A DNA stretch of 19,856 bases, taken from the NCBI GenBank assembly GCA_964625275.1, contig CAZVBH010000039.1, forward strand, positions 1 through 19,856, written 5' to 3'. This DNA comes from UBA3775 sp964625275. GTDB taxonomy: Bacteria; Bacillota; Clostridia; Lachnospirales; Lachnospiraceae. Within the stretch, counting starts at the first letter, position 1. Each line of letters opens with the position of its first letter. Shown here piece after piece: positions 1 to 8,419 of this stretch. The notes below the pieces were generated by a model. The model was given only the letters and a program-made list of their open reading frames with translations, was not told the DNA's origin and made no database searches. The position numbers and the translations under genes are program-made.

Positions 1-256
1 TATTAAGGCTTTCATCAATGAATCTCTCGTAATGTCCGAGGTCAAGGTCAGTCTCAGCACCATCGTCTGTAACGAAAACCTCACCATGCTGAATCGGATT
101 CATTGTACCCGGGTCAATATTGATATATGGATCAAATTTCTGCATTGTTACCTGATAGCCTCTTGCTTTTAAAAGGCGACCTAAGGACGCAGCAGTAATA
201 CCCTTTCCAAGACCGGACACTACGCCACCTGTTACGAAAACATATTTTACGCTCAT
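1..256 (-). CDS. pyrG: CTP synthase, N-terminal part (runs off the window)
   Basis: CTP synthase makes CTP from UTP, ATP and glutamine, the last step of pyrimidine nucleotide synthesis in the cytoplasm. On the minus strand the first 85 codons are visible. They begin MSVKYVFVTGGVVSGLGKG, the hallmark start of the amidoligase (synthetase) domain with its P-loop-like GGVVSGLGKG, followed by KFDPYINIDPGTMNP and HGEVFVTDDGAETDLDLGHYERF, both highly conserved in this family. The start codon ATG is at 256-254 and follows a strong AGGAGG site at about 263-270. The glutaminase domain lies outside the window. The gene is divergent from ftsH. The leader, from the putative -10 to the start codon, is about 70 bases and contains no obvious terminator hairpin or GGGC initiation site, so I do not see the Bacillus-type reiterative-transcription attenuator. 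Confidence 0.96.
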   Translation of the reverse strand, partial: MSVKYVFVTGGVVSGLGKGITAASLGRLLKARGYQVTMQKFDPYINIDPGTMNPIQHGEVFVTDDGAETDLDLGHYERFIDESLN

Positions 257-327
257 GGTAATTCCTCCTATTATATAAAGTACACATTGCATACAAGTAT
301 ACAATATTAAAAATAAAATACCTTGCC

Positions 328-356
328 ATTATACTACGGATAGTAAAAAATTAAAA
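328..356 (-). promoter_or_regulatory. Probable pyrG promoter
   Basis: On the minus strand a perfect TATAAT lies at 333-328. The hexamer 17 bases upstream (356-351, TTTTAA) is a poor -35, so the assignment rests mainly on the -10. Transcription would start near 321, giving a leader of about 65 bases that ends in the AGGAGG site. The rest of the 257-540 gap is AT-rich and holds the divergent ftsH promoter. I see no other gene or repeat there. Confidence 0.45.
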
Positions 357-423
357 GGAAAAAATTAAAACAAATTAAAAAGGCTAATTGGATAGTTTTC
401 ACAAAGATTTTACTTTTAAGTCC

Positions 424-452
424 TTGCTAAAGCATAAGAATTTTATTATAAT
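424..452 (+). promoter_or_regulatory. Probable ftsH promoter
   Basis: TTGCTA at 424-429 and TATAAT at 447-452 are separated by exactly 17 bases, a good sigma-A-type match. Transcription would start near 459, leaving a leader of about 80 bases before ftsH. A second TATAAT at 524-529 is too close to the ribosome binding site to serve ftsH. Confidence 0.6.
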
Positions 453-540
453 GCATAAGGGTATCTGACTTTATTGAAAGTGACTAAAGGCAAAAAGTGA
501 AAAAGTCTTAAAAAGATATCCATTATAATGGAGGTGCTAT

Positions 541-2589
541 TTGGACAACGGAAATAATCAAAATAATAATAACGGCGACAGTAACAAGAAAAAGAACAAT
601 AAAAATATGATAATAGTTCTGATTGTTGCCAGCCTGATGCTGGTCGTCGGAATATATTATGCTCAATCTATGATTGAGTCTCAAAAGACAGAAACAATAG
701 ACTATATCGAATTCGAGGATATGCTTGAAAATGACGAGGTAGATCATGTAGAGTCCGATTACGAAAACAGCAGATATGTAATCTATCCTAAGGATTATGA
801 AACAAGCGGCAAAAAATATTATGTCGGCTATGACATAGACAGCGATGTCAGAGACCTTGTTACCTCTCATGATGTAAAGTATTTTGGCATAGATAATGAA
901 AGTACTTCACCAATCATGGAATTTATTCTTGAATGGGTACTTCCATTTGGACTTGTATTTGGTATAATGTATCTCTGCTTCAGACCTATGTTTAAAAATG
1001 GTGGAATCGGCGGCTTTGGTAAAAGCAAGGCAAGAATGGTTTCCCAAAAAGACATTAAAATAACCTTTAAGGATGTCGCAGGTGAAGAAGAAGCTAAGGA
1101 TTCAGTAGTCGAGCTTGTAGATTTTCTTCACTCCCCTGAGAAATATACCCGTATCGGTGCAAAGCTTCCTAAAGGAGCTCTTCTCGTAGGACCTCCGGGA
1201 ACAGGAAAGACACTTCTTGCAAAGGCAGTTGCAGGAGAAGCCGGTGTACCTTTCTTCTCGATTTCAGGCTCCGATTTCGTTGAAATGTTTGTCGGTGTCG
1301 GTGCATCAAGAGTGCGTGACCTTTTCCAGGATGCGGCAGAACAGGCACCATGTATCATTTTCATCGATGAAATTGATGCAATCGGAAAGAGTCGTGATTC
1401 AAAATTCGGTGGCGGTAATGACGAAAGAGAGCAGACTCTCAATCAGCTCCTTGCCGAGATGGATGGCTTTGATGCAACAAAGGGCATTGTAGTACTTGCA
1501 GCAACCAACAGACCGGAGGTGCTTGATAAGGCACTCCTAAGACCGGGTCGTTTTGACAGACGTATAATAGTAGACAGACCTGATTTGAAAGGGCGAATTG
1601 CAATACTTAAGGTTCACTCAAAAGACGTTTTAATGCACGAGGATGTTGACCTCGAAGCAATTGCAAAGGCAACCGCCGGTGCAGTTGGTGCAGACCTGGC
1701 CAATATGATAAATGAAGCCGCAATTCTTGCTGTAAAGCAGGGAAGAACTGTTGTTACACAGGCAGATCTTATGGAATCTGTTGAGGTTGTATTTGCAGGT
1801 AAGGAAAAGAAGGACCGAATTTTAGGCCAGGAAGAAAAGCGTATCGTTGCCTACCACGAGGTTGGTCATGCACTCGTAGCTGCACTTCATAAAAATGCCG
1901 AGCCGGTCCAGAAAATTACAATCATACCAAGAACAAAGGGTGCTCTCGGTTATACAATGCAGGTTCCTGAAGAGGAAAAATATCTCAACTCTAAAGAAGA
2001 AATCCTCACAGATATCAAGATTTTCTGTGGTGGACGTGCAGCAGAGGAAATTAAGCTTGAGACAATAACAACAGGTGCCAGCAATGACATAGAAAGAGCT
2101 ACTTCAATGGCCAGACAGATGATTACCAGATTTGGTATGAGTGATGAATTTGGACTTGTAGCACTCGAAACAGTTCAGGATCAGTATCTCGACAACAGAC
2201 TGGTGCTTAACTGTAGTGATACCTACGCTTCAAAGATTGATGATGCAGTAAGACGTATCATGGAAGAGTGTTATGCTAATGCAAAGAAGCTTATTCTTGA
2301 CAATCTTGATATTTTGGATGCAGTAGCAGCCTTCCTGCTTGAAAAAGAAACAATCACAGGTGAGGAATTTATGGAAATCTTCCATAGAGTGCTTGCTGAA
2401 AGAAAGTCAGAAGATGGAGCCTCGGAAGCTGCTTCCGAAGTATTGCTTACAGAAGCAAATGTTACTACTTCGGCTGAAAAAGCAACAGAAGCTGTGACTT
2501 CAGGCTCTGACAGTAAAATTGTAGAAGAAACCACTTCCGAAGCTGATTCAGTGCAGTCAGAAGAAGTGACAGAAATTACTTTGGATTAA
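541..2589 (+). CDS. ftsH: ATP-dependent zinc metalloprotease FtsH
   Basis: FtsH is a membrane-anchored hexameric AAA+ protease that degrades misfolded membrane proteins and short-lived regulators. The start is TTG at 541: a clean GGAGG lies at 530-534 with a six-base gap, whereas the first in-frame ATG (607) begins the membrane segment and has no such site. Order of parts: Asn/Lys-rich cytoplasmic leader (1-22), first membrane segment (23-41), extracytoplasmic domain (about 42-125), second membrane segment (about 127-147), Walker A GPPGTGKT (217-224), Walker B IIFIDEIDA (272-280), second region of homology (321-341), zinc site HEVGH (439-443) and a likely third zinc ligand Asp516 in GASNDIERAT. 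Residues 624-682 are an acidic Ser/Thr/Glu-rich tail of low complexity with no predicted fold. All catalytic residues are present. It is followed by a hairpin and then uvrC. Confidence 0.97.
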   Translation: MDNGNNQNNNNGDSNKKKNNKNMIIVLIVASLMLVVGIYYAQSMIESQKTETIDYIEFEDMLENDEVDHVESDYENSRYVIYPKDYETSGKKYYVGYDIDSDVRDLVTSHDVKYFGIDNESTSPIMEFILEWVLPFGLVFGIMYLCFRPMFKNGGIGGFGKSKARMVSQKDIKITFKDVAGEEEAKDSVVELVDFLHSPEKYTRIGAKLPKGALLVGPPGTGKTLLAKAVAGEAGVPFFSISGSDFVEMFVGVGASRVRDLFQDAAEQAPCIIFIDEIDAIGKSRDSKFGGGNDEREQTLNQLLAEMDGFDATKGIVVLAATNRPEVLDKALLRPGRFDRRIIVDRPDLKGRIAILKVHSKDVLMHEDVDLEAIAKATAGAVGADLANMINEAAILAVKQGRTVVTQADLMESVEVVFAGKEKKDRILGQEEKRIVAYHEVGHALVAALHKNAEPVQKITIIPRTKGALGYTMQVPEEEKYLNSKEEILTDIKIFCGGRAAEEIKLETITTGASNDIERATSMARQMITRFGMSDEFGLVALETVQDQYLDNRLVLNCSDTYASKIDDAVRRIMEECYANAKKLILDNLDILDAVAAFLLEKETITGEEFMEIFHRVLAERKSEDGASEAASEVLLTEANVTTSAEKATEAVTSGSDSKIVEETTSEADSVQSEEVTEITLD

Positions 2590-2606
2590 GATTGAATCTA
2601 AAAAAT

Positions 2607-2637
2607 AAGGCCATGGAACAAATGCTTTCATGGCCTT
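2607..2637 (+). terminator. Hairpin terminator or attenuator between ftsH and uvrC
   Basis: AAGGCCATG (2607-2615) pairs perfectly with CATGGCCTT (2629-2637). With one G-U and two A-U pairs the stem reaches 12 bp around a 7-base loop. It is followed by the T-rich TTTATTAATA, a weak tail, so read-through is plausible. It lies 17 bases after the ftsH stop and ends 17 bases before the uvrC start. I see no separate promoter for uvrC, so the hairpin probably lowers uvrC expression relative to ftsH. Confidence 0.65.
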
Positions 2638-2654
2638 TATTAATAGGTGGTAAA

Positions 2655-4505
2655 GTGTTCGTTATAGAAGAAGAATTAAAAAAACTGCCGGCAAATCCGG
2701 GAGTATATATCATGCATAACAGTCATGATGAAATAATTTATGTGGGTAAAGCTAAGGTTCTGAAAAATCGTGTCAGACAGTATTTTCAGGATCCGGCAAG
2801 GCTTATGCCCAAAATTCGAAAAATGGTATCACAGATTTCATGGTTTGAATATATTATCGTCGATTCTGAAAAAGAGGCCTTGGTCCTCGAATGTAATCTG
2901 ATAAAGGAGCATCGTCCAAAGTATAATACAATGCTTAAGGACGATAAAATGTATCCTTATATTAAGATTACTGTTTCAGAAAAATTTCCGCGTGTATTCA
3001 TTACAAGAAAAATGCTTCGTGATAAAGAAAAATATTTTGGACCTTACACAAATGTTACAGCCTGCAATGAAACGATGGAGCTTTTAAAAAGACTTTACAA
3101 ATTTCGCTCCTGTACCAGAGTTATCAATGATAAAACCAGCTTTGACAGGCCATGCCTTTATAATCATATCGGACAGTGCGAGGCACCCTGCTGTGGTGGT
3201 ATTACCGAGGAGGCCTACAGAGAAATAATTGATGATATAATCAAATTTCTAAATGGTGATACAGATAAAATTTTAAAAATGCTCACTGCAAAAATGTATG
3301 AGGCAAGTGAAAAAATGGAATTTGAACTGGCTGCCGATTATCGGGATAAAATTAATGCCATTAAAGCTCTTAAAGAAGAACAAAAAGCCTCAGACTTTAA
3401 AACAGCCGAAAGGGACATCATTTCCTACTTCGCAGACAGGGGACAGGCAGTTGTTCAGGTATTTTTTATGCGTGACGGACGTATGATAGGAAGAGAGCAT
3501 TATTATTTGAATGGCGTTGATGAACTCTCGGGCGAGGAAATACTTGGAAATTTCATAAAACAGTATTATTCAGGAACACCCTATGTACCGACCGAAATCC
3601 TTTGCGAGGTTATTCCTGAAGATAAGGAAGTCATAGAAGAATGGCTTACAGGACTTCGTGGCAGAAAAGTTAAAATTCTCACACCGAAGCTGGGAAGCAA
3701 AGAAAAAATGATTGAGCTTGCAAAAGAAAATGCACGCATGGTTCTAAGACAGGATTTGGAAAAGCTCAAACGTGAAGAAAAAAGGACAATACTCGCAGCA
3801 AAGGAAATTTCAGACCTTGTAGGACTGCAAAACGTAGTCAGAATGGAGTCCTATGATATTTCAAACATAAGTGGCTTTCTCAATGTAGGCTCAATGGTTG
3901 TCTGTGAAAATGGAAAAATGAAAAAAAGTGATTACAGAAAATTTCGCATTAAATCCGTAGAAGGACCGGATGACTATGCCTGTATGAAGGAAGTGCTTAC
4001 AAGACGCTTTGAGCATGGAATAGCTGAAAATGAGAATGAATCCGGTATGAAAACAAGCTTTGGAAGGTTTCCGGATTTGCTTTTAATGGATGGTGGCAAG
4101 GGACAGGTAAATATTGCCGAGGAAGTGCTTAAGGAATTAGGACTTAAAATTCCTGTTTGTGGCATGGTAAAAGATGACAATCACCGAACCAGAGGACTTT
4201 ATTTTAATAATGTGGAGTTGCCGATAGATACTCATGGAGAAGGCTTCAAGCTTTTGACAAGAATCCAGGATGAAACCCATCGATTCGCAATTGAATATCA
4301 TAAATCACTTAGAAATAAGAATCAGATACATTCAATTTTAGACGATATTAACGGAATTGGACCGGCCAGACGAAAGGCACTTATGAAGCATTTTAAGAAT
4401 ATAGACGAAATAAAGAATGCAAGCCTTTCAGAACTTACTGCTATTGACGGCATGAACGTCAAATCAGCAGAAAATGTATACGAATTTTTTCATAAAAAGT
4501 GGTGA
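2655..4505 (+). CDS. uvrC: UvrABC excinuclease subunit C
   Basis: UvrC makes both incisions around bulky DNA lesions in nucleotide excision repair, after UvrA/UvrB have located the damage. I start it at GTG 2655 (616 aa): AGGTGG lies just upstream at 2645-2650 and the protein then begins VFVIEEELKKLPANPGVY as in the family. A longer open frame back to 2592 would translate the terminator hairpin. Order of parts: GIY-YIG nuclease (about 14-93, GVYIM and IIYVGKAK), four cysteines at 153, 167, 175 and 179 with the spacing of the Fe-S ligands reported for this family, the UvrB-binding UVR motif (about 205-240), the RNase H-like nuclease with MESYDISNISG (Asp401), LLLMDGGKGQVN (Asp479) and a conserved THRF histidine (542), and C-terminal helix-hairpin-helix repeats (about 562-609). 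Complete and apparently functional. Confidence 0.96.
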   Translation: MFVIEEELKKLPANPGVYIMHNSHDEIIYVGKAKVLKNRVRQYFQDPARLMPKIRKMVSQISWFEYIIVDSEKEALVLECNLIKEHRPKYNTMLKDDKMYPYIKITVSEKFPRVFITRKMLRDKEKYFGPYTNVTACNETMELLKRLYKFRSCTRVINDKTSFDRPCLYNHIGQCEAPCCGGITEEAYREIIDDIIKFLNGDTDKILKMLTAKMYEASEKMEFELAADYRDKINAIKALKEEQKASDFKTAERDIISYFADRGQAVVQVFFMRDGRMIGREHYYLNGVDELSGEEILGNFIKQYYSGTPYVPTEILCEVIPEDKEVIEEWLTGLRGRKVKILTPKLGSKEKMIELAKENARMVLRQDLEKLKREEKRTILAAKEISDLVGLQNVVRMESYDISNISGFLNVGSMVVCENGKMKKSDYRKFRIKSVEGPDDYACMKEVLTRRFEHGIAENENESGMKTSFGRFPDLLLMDGGKGQVNIAEEVLKELGLKIPVCGMVKDDNHRTRGLYFNNVELPIDTHGEGFKLLTRIQDETHRFAIEYHKSLRNKNQIHSILDDINGIGPARRKALMKHFKNIDEIKNASLSELTAIDGMNVKSAENVYEFFHKKW

Positions 4506-4521
4506 TAACTAGACAAATTTC

Positions 4522-4550
4522 TTTACATTCACTGTGTAAAATTGTATAAT
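4522..4550 (+). promoter_or_regulatory. Promoter of the hprK–pfkA operon
   Basis: TTTACA (4522-4527) and TATAAT (4545-4550) are spaced by 17 bases, a near-consensus sigma-A-type promoter. Transcription would begin near 4557, about 32 bases before hprK. The -35 is also the left arm of a short inverted repeat, TTTACA/TGTAAA (4522-4527 and 4535-4540). It could be an operator but is too short and AT-rich to claim. Confidence 0.7.
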
Positions 4551-4588
4551 TGTTATATATGTGAAAAAACAGAAAGGTACAGGGTGAC

Positions 4589-5518
4589 ATGGATTATACA
4601 GTAAAATTAACCAAATTAATGGAACTATTAAATCTTACAAATGAAACACCGGAGATAGACATTTCGGAGGTTGAAATTACACGTCCGGAAATAAACAGAC
4701 CGGCATTACAGCTTACCGGTTTCTTTGAAAATTTTGAAAAGGACAGAATCCAGCTCATTGGAAATGTTGAATATTCATATATGTATCACATGATGACCAG
4801 TGAAGAAAGACATTTGTGCTTTGGTCGACTCATGGATTATCATGTACCATGCATCATTTTCTGTCGTGATCTTGAAGTAAGTCCGGGCTTTAAAAAGCTG
4901 GCAGTGGATAAAAATGTACCTATCCTAAAGACAGGCAGAGAGACCAGCACTATGGTTGCTGAGCTTGTACGAATTTTAAAGGTAGAGCTTGCACCAAGAG
5001 TTTCTATTCATGGCGTTTTGGTAGAAATTTGTGGTGAAGGTGTGCTGATTACAGGTGAAAGCGGAATTGGTAAAAGTGAGGCAGCTCTTGAACTCATAAA
5101 GAGAGGTCATCGACTCGTATCTGATGACGTGGTTGAAATCAAAAAGGTTTCAGACAATACCCTTGTTGGAAGTGCTCCTGACATAACCAGACACTTCATC
5201 GAATTAAGAGGTATAGGAATCATTGATGTAAAGACTCTTTTCGGTGTACAGAGTGTTAAAGATACCCAGACAATTAATCTCGTAATTAAATTAGAGGACT
5301 GGGTAAAAGATAAAGAATATGACAGACTCGGACTCGAAGACAGCTATACAGAATTCTTAGGCAACAAAGTACCGGTTCACAATATTCCTATAAGACCGGG
5401 ACGTAATCTTGCAATTATCTGCGAGTCGGCAGCAATTAATTACAGACAGAAGAAGATGGGCTACAATGCAGCACAAGAGCTTTACAAGAGAGTAACCCAG
5501 AATCTCATGAACAGCTGA
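4589..5518 (+). CDS. hprK: HPr kinase/phosphorylase
   Basis: HprK senses glycolytic intermediates and phosphorylates or dephosphorylates Ser46 of HPr and of Crh-type paralogues, driving carbon catabolite repression in low-GC Gram-positives. The 309-residue length is typical. The N-terminal domain (about 1-130) is followed by the catalytic core: a histidine at 141 in the position of the conserved catalytic-domain histidine, Walker A GESGIGKS (156-163), the acidic pair SDDVVEI (178-184), the family signature IELRGIGIIDV (204-214) and the PIRPGRN loop (267-273). The start ATG follows AGGGTG closely, behind a strong promoter. It is first in an operon that also encodes an HPr-like protein with Ser46 (8433-8684), glucokinase and phosphofructokinase, so kinase, probable substrate and glycolytic enzymes are co-transcribed. 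Confidence 0.97.
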   Translation: MDYTVKLTKLMELLNLTNETPEIDISEVEITRPEINRPALQLTGFFENFEKDRIQLIGNVEYSYMYHMMTSEERHLCFGRLMDYHVPCIIFCRDLEVSPGFKKLAVDKNVPILKTGRETSTMVAELVRILKVELAPRVSIHGVLVEICGEGVLITGESGIGKSEAALELIKRGHRLVSDDVVEIKKVSDNTLVGSAPDITRHFIELRGIGIIDVKTLFGVQSVKDTQTINLVIKLEDWVKDKEYDRLGLEDSYTEFLGNKVPVHNIPIRPGRNLAIICESAAINYRQKKMGYNAAQELYKRVTQNLMNS

Positions 5519-5550
5519 TAAAATCAAACAGCACAACAGCATTAACAAGA

Positions 5551-5587
5551 AAGGAGAAATTCAGGAATACCTGAATAATTAAAAATG
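5551..5587 (+). promoter_or_regulatory. Displaced Shine-Dalgarno with intervening hairpin at the glucokinase start
   Basis: The best ribosome binding site, AAGGAG (5551-5556), is 28 bases from the ATG at 5585, far beyond normal spacing. Between them lies a perfect 7-bp hairpin: ATTCAGG (5559-5565), loop AATA, CCTGAAT (5570-5576). Folding it leaves 2 + 8 = 10 unpaired bases between site and start, a working distance. An in-frame TAA at 5576-5578 rules out an upstream start. Translation may therefore depend on the hairpin. Confidence 0.6.
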
Positions 5588-6523
5588 GAACAATTTATTT
5601 TTGGAATAGATATCGGAGGAACAACAGTAAAATGTGGTTTATTCACTTCAACAGGAGAGCTTCTTGACAAATGGGAAATCACAACAGATCGTACTAATCA
5701 CGGAGAAAATGTTCCAAGAGATATAGCAAATGCAGTAAATGCAAAAATTCAGGAAAAATTTATTGAAAGAGAAAGTGTTTTAGGAATAGGAATGGGAATA
5801 CCGGGACCTGTTCTCGATGATGGTACAGTTCTTCAGTGTCCAAACCTTGGCTGGGGAACAATGAACGTTGCTCAGATAATGAACGACCTCACAGGCTTCA
5901 AAATTAAGGCAGGAAATGATGCAAATGTAGCAGCCCTTGGAGAAATGTGGAAGGGTGGCGGACGTGGCTACGATTCCTGTGTAATGATTACACTTGGCAC
6001 CGGCGTAGGTGGAGGAATTATACTTGATGGCAATATTCTTTGCGGCTCAAATGGAGCAGCAGCAGAAATCGGTCATATCATTGTAAATCCTGATGAAGAG
6101 GATGTATGTGGCTGTGGCGGTCATGGTCATCTTGAGCAGTATGCTTCAGCAACAGGTATTGTAAGAATGGCAAAGAAGGCTCTCGCAAAAGGTGCAGAGA
6201 CTTCCCTTAACAGCTTTGAGACACTTACAGCAAAGGATATTTTTGATGAAGCCAAAAAAGGTGATGCTGTAGCCTTAGAGCTTGTTGATACACTTGGCAA
6301 ATATCTTGCTCTTGCTCTTTCACATGTATCAGCCTCTGTTGATCCTCAGGCCTATGTAGTAGGTGGAGGCGTTAGTCGTGCAGGTGCTATTTTAATTGAT
6401 GCAATTAAGAAACATTACAATAACAATATTATGAAGGCTCTTCAGAACAAGGAATTTAAGCTTGCAGAGCTTGGCAACGATGCAGGAATCTACGGAGCAG
6501 CCAGAATGCTTATTAGCAAATAA
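5585..6523 (+). CDS. glk: ROK-family glucokinase
   Basis: This is predicted to phosphorylate glucose to glucose-6-phosphate with ATP in the cytoplasm, feeding glycolysis. ROK-family evidence: phosphate-binding GIDIGGTTVKCGLF (7-20), the GNDANVAALGE stretch with the catalytic Asp112 (110-120), GTGVGGG (138-144), the sugar-contacting EIGH (161-164) and a zinc-binding segment CGCGGHGHLEQYAS (175-188). Length (312 aa) is normal. The zinc motif has His182 where the usual CxCGxxGC has a third cysteine, a substitution that can still bind zinc. ROK proteins include repressors and other sugar kinases, but this one has no N-terminal helix-turn-helix, and its place between hprK and murB in an operon ending in pfkA supports glucokinase. 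The translation start is unusual (see the hairpin entry). Confidence 0.92.
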   Translation: MEQFIFGIDIGGTTVKCGLFTSTGELLDKWEITTDRTNHGENVPRDIANAVNAKIQEKFIERESVLGIGMGIPGPVLDDGTVLQCPNLGWGTMNVAQIMNDLTGFKIKAGNDANVAALGEMWKGGGRGYDSCVMITLGTGVGGGIILDGNILCGSNGAAAEIGHIIVNPDEEDVCGCGGHGHLEQYASATGIVRMAKKALAKGAETSLNSFETLTAKDIFDEAKKGDAVALELVDTLGKYLALALSHVSASVDPQAYVVGGGVSRAGAILIDAIKKHYNNNIMKALQNKEFKLAELGNDAGIYGAARMLISK

Positions 6524-6545
6524 TGTTATTGAGGAGTGAATTATA

Positions 6546-7478
6546 GTGGGCAGATATCCTGTAGAAAATTTGAAAATGTTATTTAACGAAGATAAGATAT
6601 TGTTTGATGAGCCGATGGCGCTTCATACAACCTTTAAAATCGGTGGAAAGGCCGATGCAGTAGTTTATGCAGAAAATGGTGAAGAACTAAAGGCAGCAGT
6701 CAGCTATGCAAAGGATAATGCTATACCTTATGTAGTATTGGGCTTCGGAAGTAATATTCTTGTTTCAGACAAAGGACTTCCGGGAATTGTTATAATAATG
6801 AAAAATGCAGGCTATACACCTGAAATTGAACCACTTGCTGATGGTCGAGGCAAGGCTTTAGTGCCTGCCGGAGCTTCCCTTTCAGCATTTGCAAAGGCAG
6901 TCGCAAAAGCAGGCTACAAAGGAACTGAATTTGCGGCAGGAATACCGGGAAGCATAGGTGGCGCCGTTGCCATGAATGCCGGAGCTTATGGCGGCGAAAT
7001 CAAAGACATTATAAGCAGTGCAACAGTTTTAACAAAGGAGCTTGAAATTCTTGAGCTCTCTAAGGAAGAGCTTGACCTTTCCTATAGAAATTCAAAAATT
7101 CTTCGTGAAGGATTATTTGTAATTAGTGCAGAGTTTATATTTGATAAGGGAGATGCCAAAGAATCACTTGCAATAATAGCTGATCTCAACCAAAGACGAA
7201 GAGATAAACAGCCACTTGAATATCCAAGTGCAGGCTCAACCTTCAAAAGACCTGTTGGTTATTTTGCCGGCAAGCTTATAGATGATGCAGGACTTCGAGG
7301 CTTCACAGTAGGAGGAGCTCAGATAAGTGAGAAGCATTGTGGCTTTGTTATAAATAAATCAGAAGCAACGTCAGAAGATGTTTTTAAGCTTATCGAAGAG
7401 GTTCGAAAGAAAATATATGAACAGTTTGGAGTCTGTCTCGAAACTGAAGTACGAATGTTAGGGGAGTTTCCATATTAA
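6546..7478 (+). CDS. murB: UDP-N-acetylenolpyruvoylglucosamine reductase
   Basis: MurB reduces UDP-GlcNAc-enolpyruvate to UDP-MurNAc using NADPH and FAD, the second committed step of peptidoglycan synthesis. The GTG start at 6546 has GAGGAG nine bases upstream (6531-6536). FAD-binding motifs are VLGFGSNILVSD (64-75) and GIPGSIGGAVAMNAGAYGGE (132-151). Active-site elements are the SYRNSKI arginine (181), YPSAGSTFK with the proton-donor serine at 231, and the C-terminal LETEVRMLG glutamate. Length of 310 aa and motif order match the type found in Firmicutes. It is 22 bases after the glucokinase gene and its stop codon overlaps the whiA start by one base (TAATG), which implies translational coupling. 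Confidence 0.97.
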   Translation: MGRYPVENLKMLFNEDKILFDEPMALHTTFKIGGKADAVVYAENGEELKAAVSYAKDNAIPYVVLGFGSNILVSDKGLPGIVIIMKNAGYTPEIEPLADGRGKALVPAGASLSAFAKAVAKAGYKGTEFAAGIPGSIGGAVAMNAGAYGGEIKDIISSATVLTKELEILELSKEELDLSYRNSKILREGLFVISAEFIFDKGDAKESLAIIADLNQRRRDKQPLEYPSAGSTFKRPVGYFAGKLIDDAGLRGFTVGGAQISEKHCGFVINKSEATSEDVFKLIEEVRKKIYEQFGVCLETEVRMLGEFPY

Positions 7479-8419
7479 TGTCCTTTTCATCAGACCTCAA
7501 GGAAGAGCTCACAAGAGCTGTTCCGACAGACAAAAGAGCAATGAGTGCTGAAATAGCTTCACTATTGGTTTTTGGAACTACAGAATATCTTGACAGCCTT
7601 GAAATTGTAAGATTGAGATTCTTATCAGAGCATATCAGCACAACCAAAAAACTGATTTTGCTTTTGAAGGACGCCTTTAAGCTTGAAGTTGATTTTTTTG
7701 TAAGACGTCATCATCAGACAGCAGAATACGGAATCGAAATAACGGGCAGAAGAACAATAAAAAATCTTTTTGCTATGTTAGGCATTAAAAATACAGGTAA
7801 ATATGACGGAGTCGAGATAGCCGGCAAATTTAAATTCAGAGGTACTTTAGAAAGTAGAGCTGAAAAAGCTGCTTTTTTAAGAGGAGCCTTTCTCGTAAAG
7901 GGAAGCATGAGTGATCCCTTGAAGTCTTATCATTTTGAAGTAAATGTAGCTGATGAGGCTGAAGCCTTAGCTTTAAAAAATATAATGAAGAGCTTTTCTC
8001 CTGAAGCGAATATGACAAAAAGAAAAGGCTTTTTTCCGGTTTATTTAAAAGACGGCTCCGCAATTTCAGACCTGCTTATAGAACTAGGAGCCAGTAAGGC
8101 AATGCTGGATTTTGAAAATGCCAGAATAGTTCGGGAAACCAGAGGCAATGTAAATCGCAGAGTTAACTGTGAAGTAAGCAACATAAAAAAAGCTGCAAGT
8201 GCCGGTCAAAGGCAGCTTGAAGCAATAAATTTAATAATCAAAGAGGGCAGGCTTGAGGCATTACCGGACACCTTAAAGCAGATGGCTCTTTTAAGAATTG
8301 ATAATCCTGAAGCTTCACTTCAGGAATTGGGGGAACTTGTTAATCCACCACTTGGAAGGTCGGGAGTCAATCACCGCCTACAAAGACTGATGGATTATGC
8401 GGCAAAAATTAAATCCTAA
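7478..8419 (+). CDS. whiA: DNA-binding regulator WhiA
   Basis: WhiA is a conserved Gram-positive DNA-binding protein, needed for sporulation gene expression in Streptomyces and linked to cell division and chromosome segregation in Bacillus. It begins MSFSSDLKEELTRA as in the family. The central part resembles a degenerate LAGLIDADG homing-endonuclease fold with RGAFLVKGSMSDPLKSYHFEV (about 134-155). The C-terminal helix-turn-helix region (about 230-310) includes ALLRIDNPEASLQELGEL and RSGVNHRLQRL. Length 313 aa is usual. It starts inside the murB stop codon. In many Firmicutes rapZ (and yvcK) stand directly before whiA; neither is present here. The next gene is the HPr-like protein, as is common in this order. 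Confidence 0.95.
   Translation: MSFSSDLKEELTRAVPTDKRAMSAEIASLLVFGTTEYLDSLEIVRLRFLSEHISTTKKLILLLKDAFKLEVDFFVRRHHQTAEYGIEITGRRTIKNLFAMLGIKNTGKYDGVEIAGKFKFRGTLESRAEKAAFLRGAFLVKGSMSDPLKSYHFEVNVADEAEALALKNIMKSFSPEANMTKRKGFFPVYLKDGSAISDLLIELGASKAMLDFENARIVRETRGNVNRRVNCEVSNIKKAASAGQRQLEAINLIIKEGRLEALPDTLKQMALLRIDNPEASLQELGELVNPPLGRSGVNHRLQRLMDYAAKIKS

Noticed and set aside
524..529. TATAAT as the ftsH -10 element
   Set aside because: It is immediately followed by the GGAGG site, so a transcript from it would lack the ribosome binding site. The promoter at 424-452 fits better.
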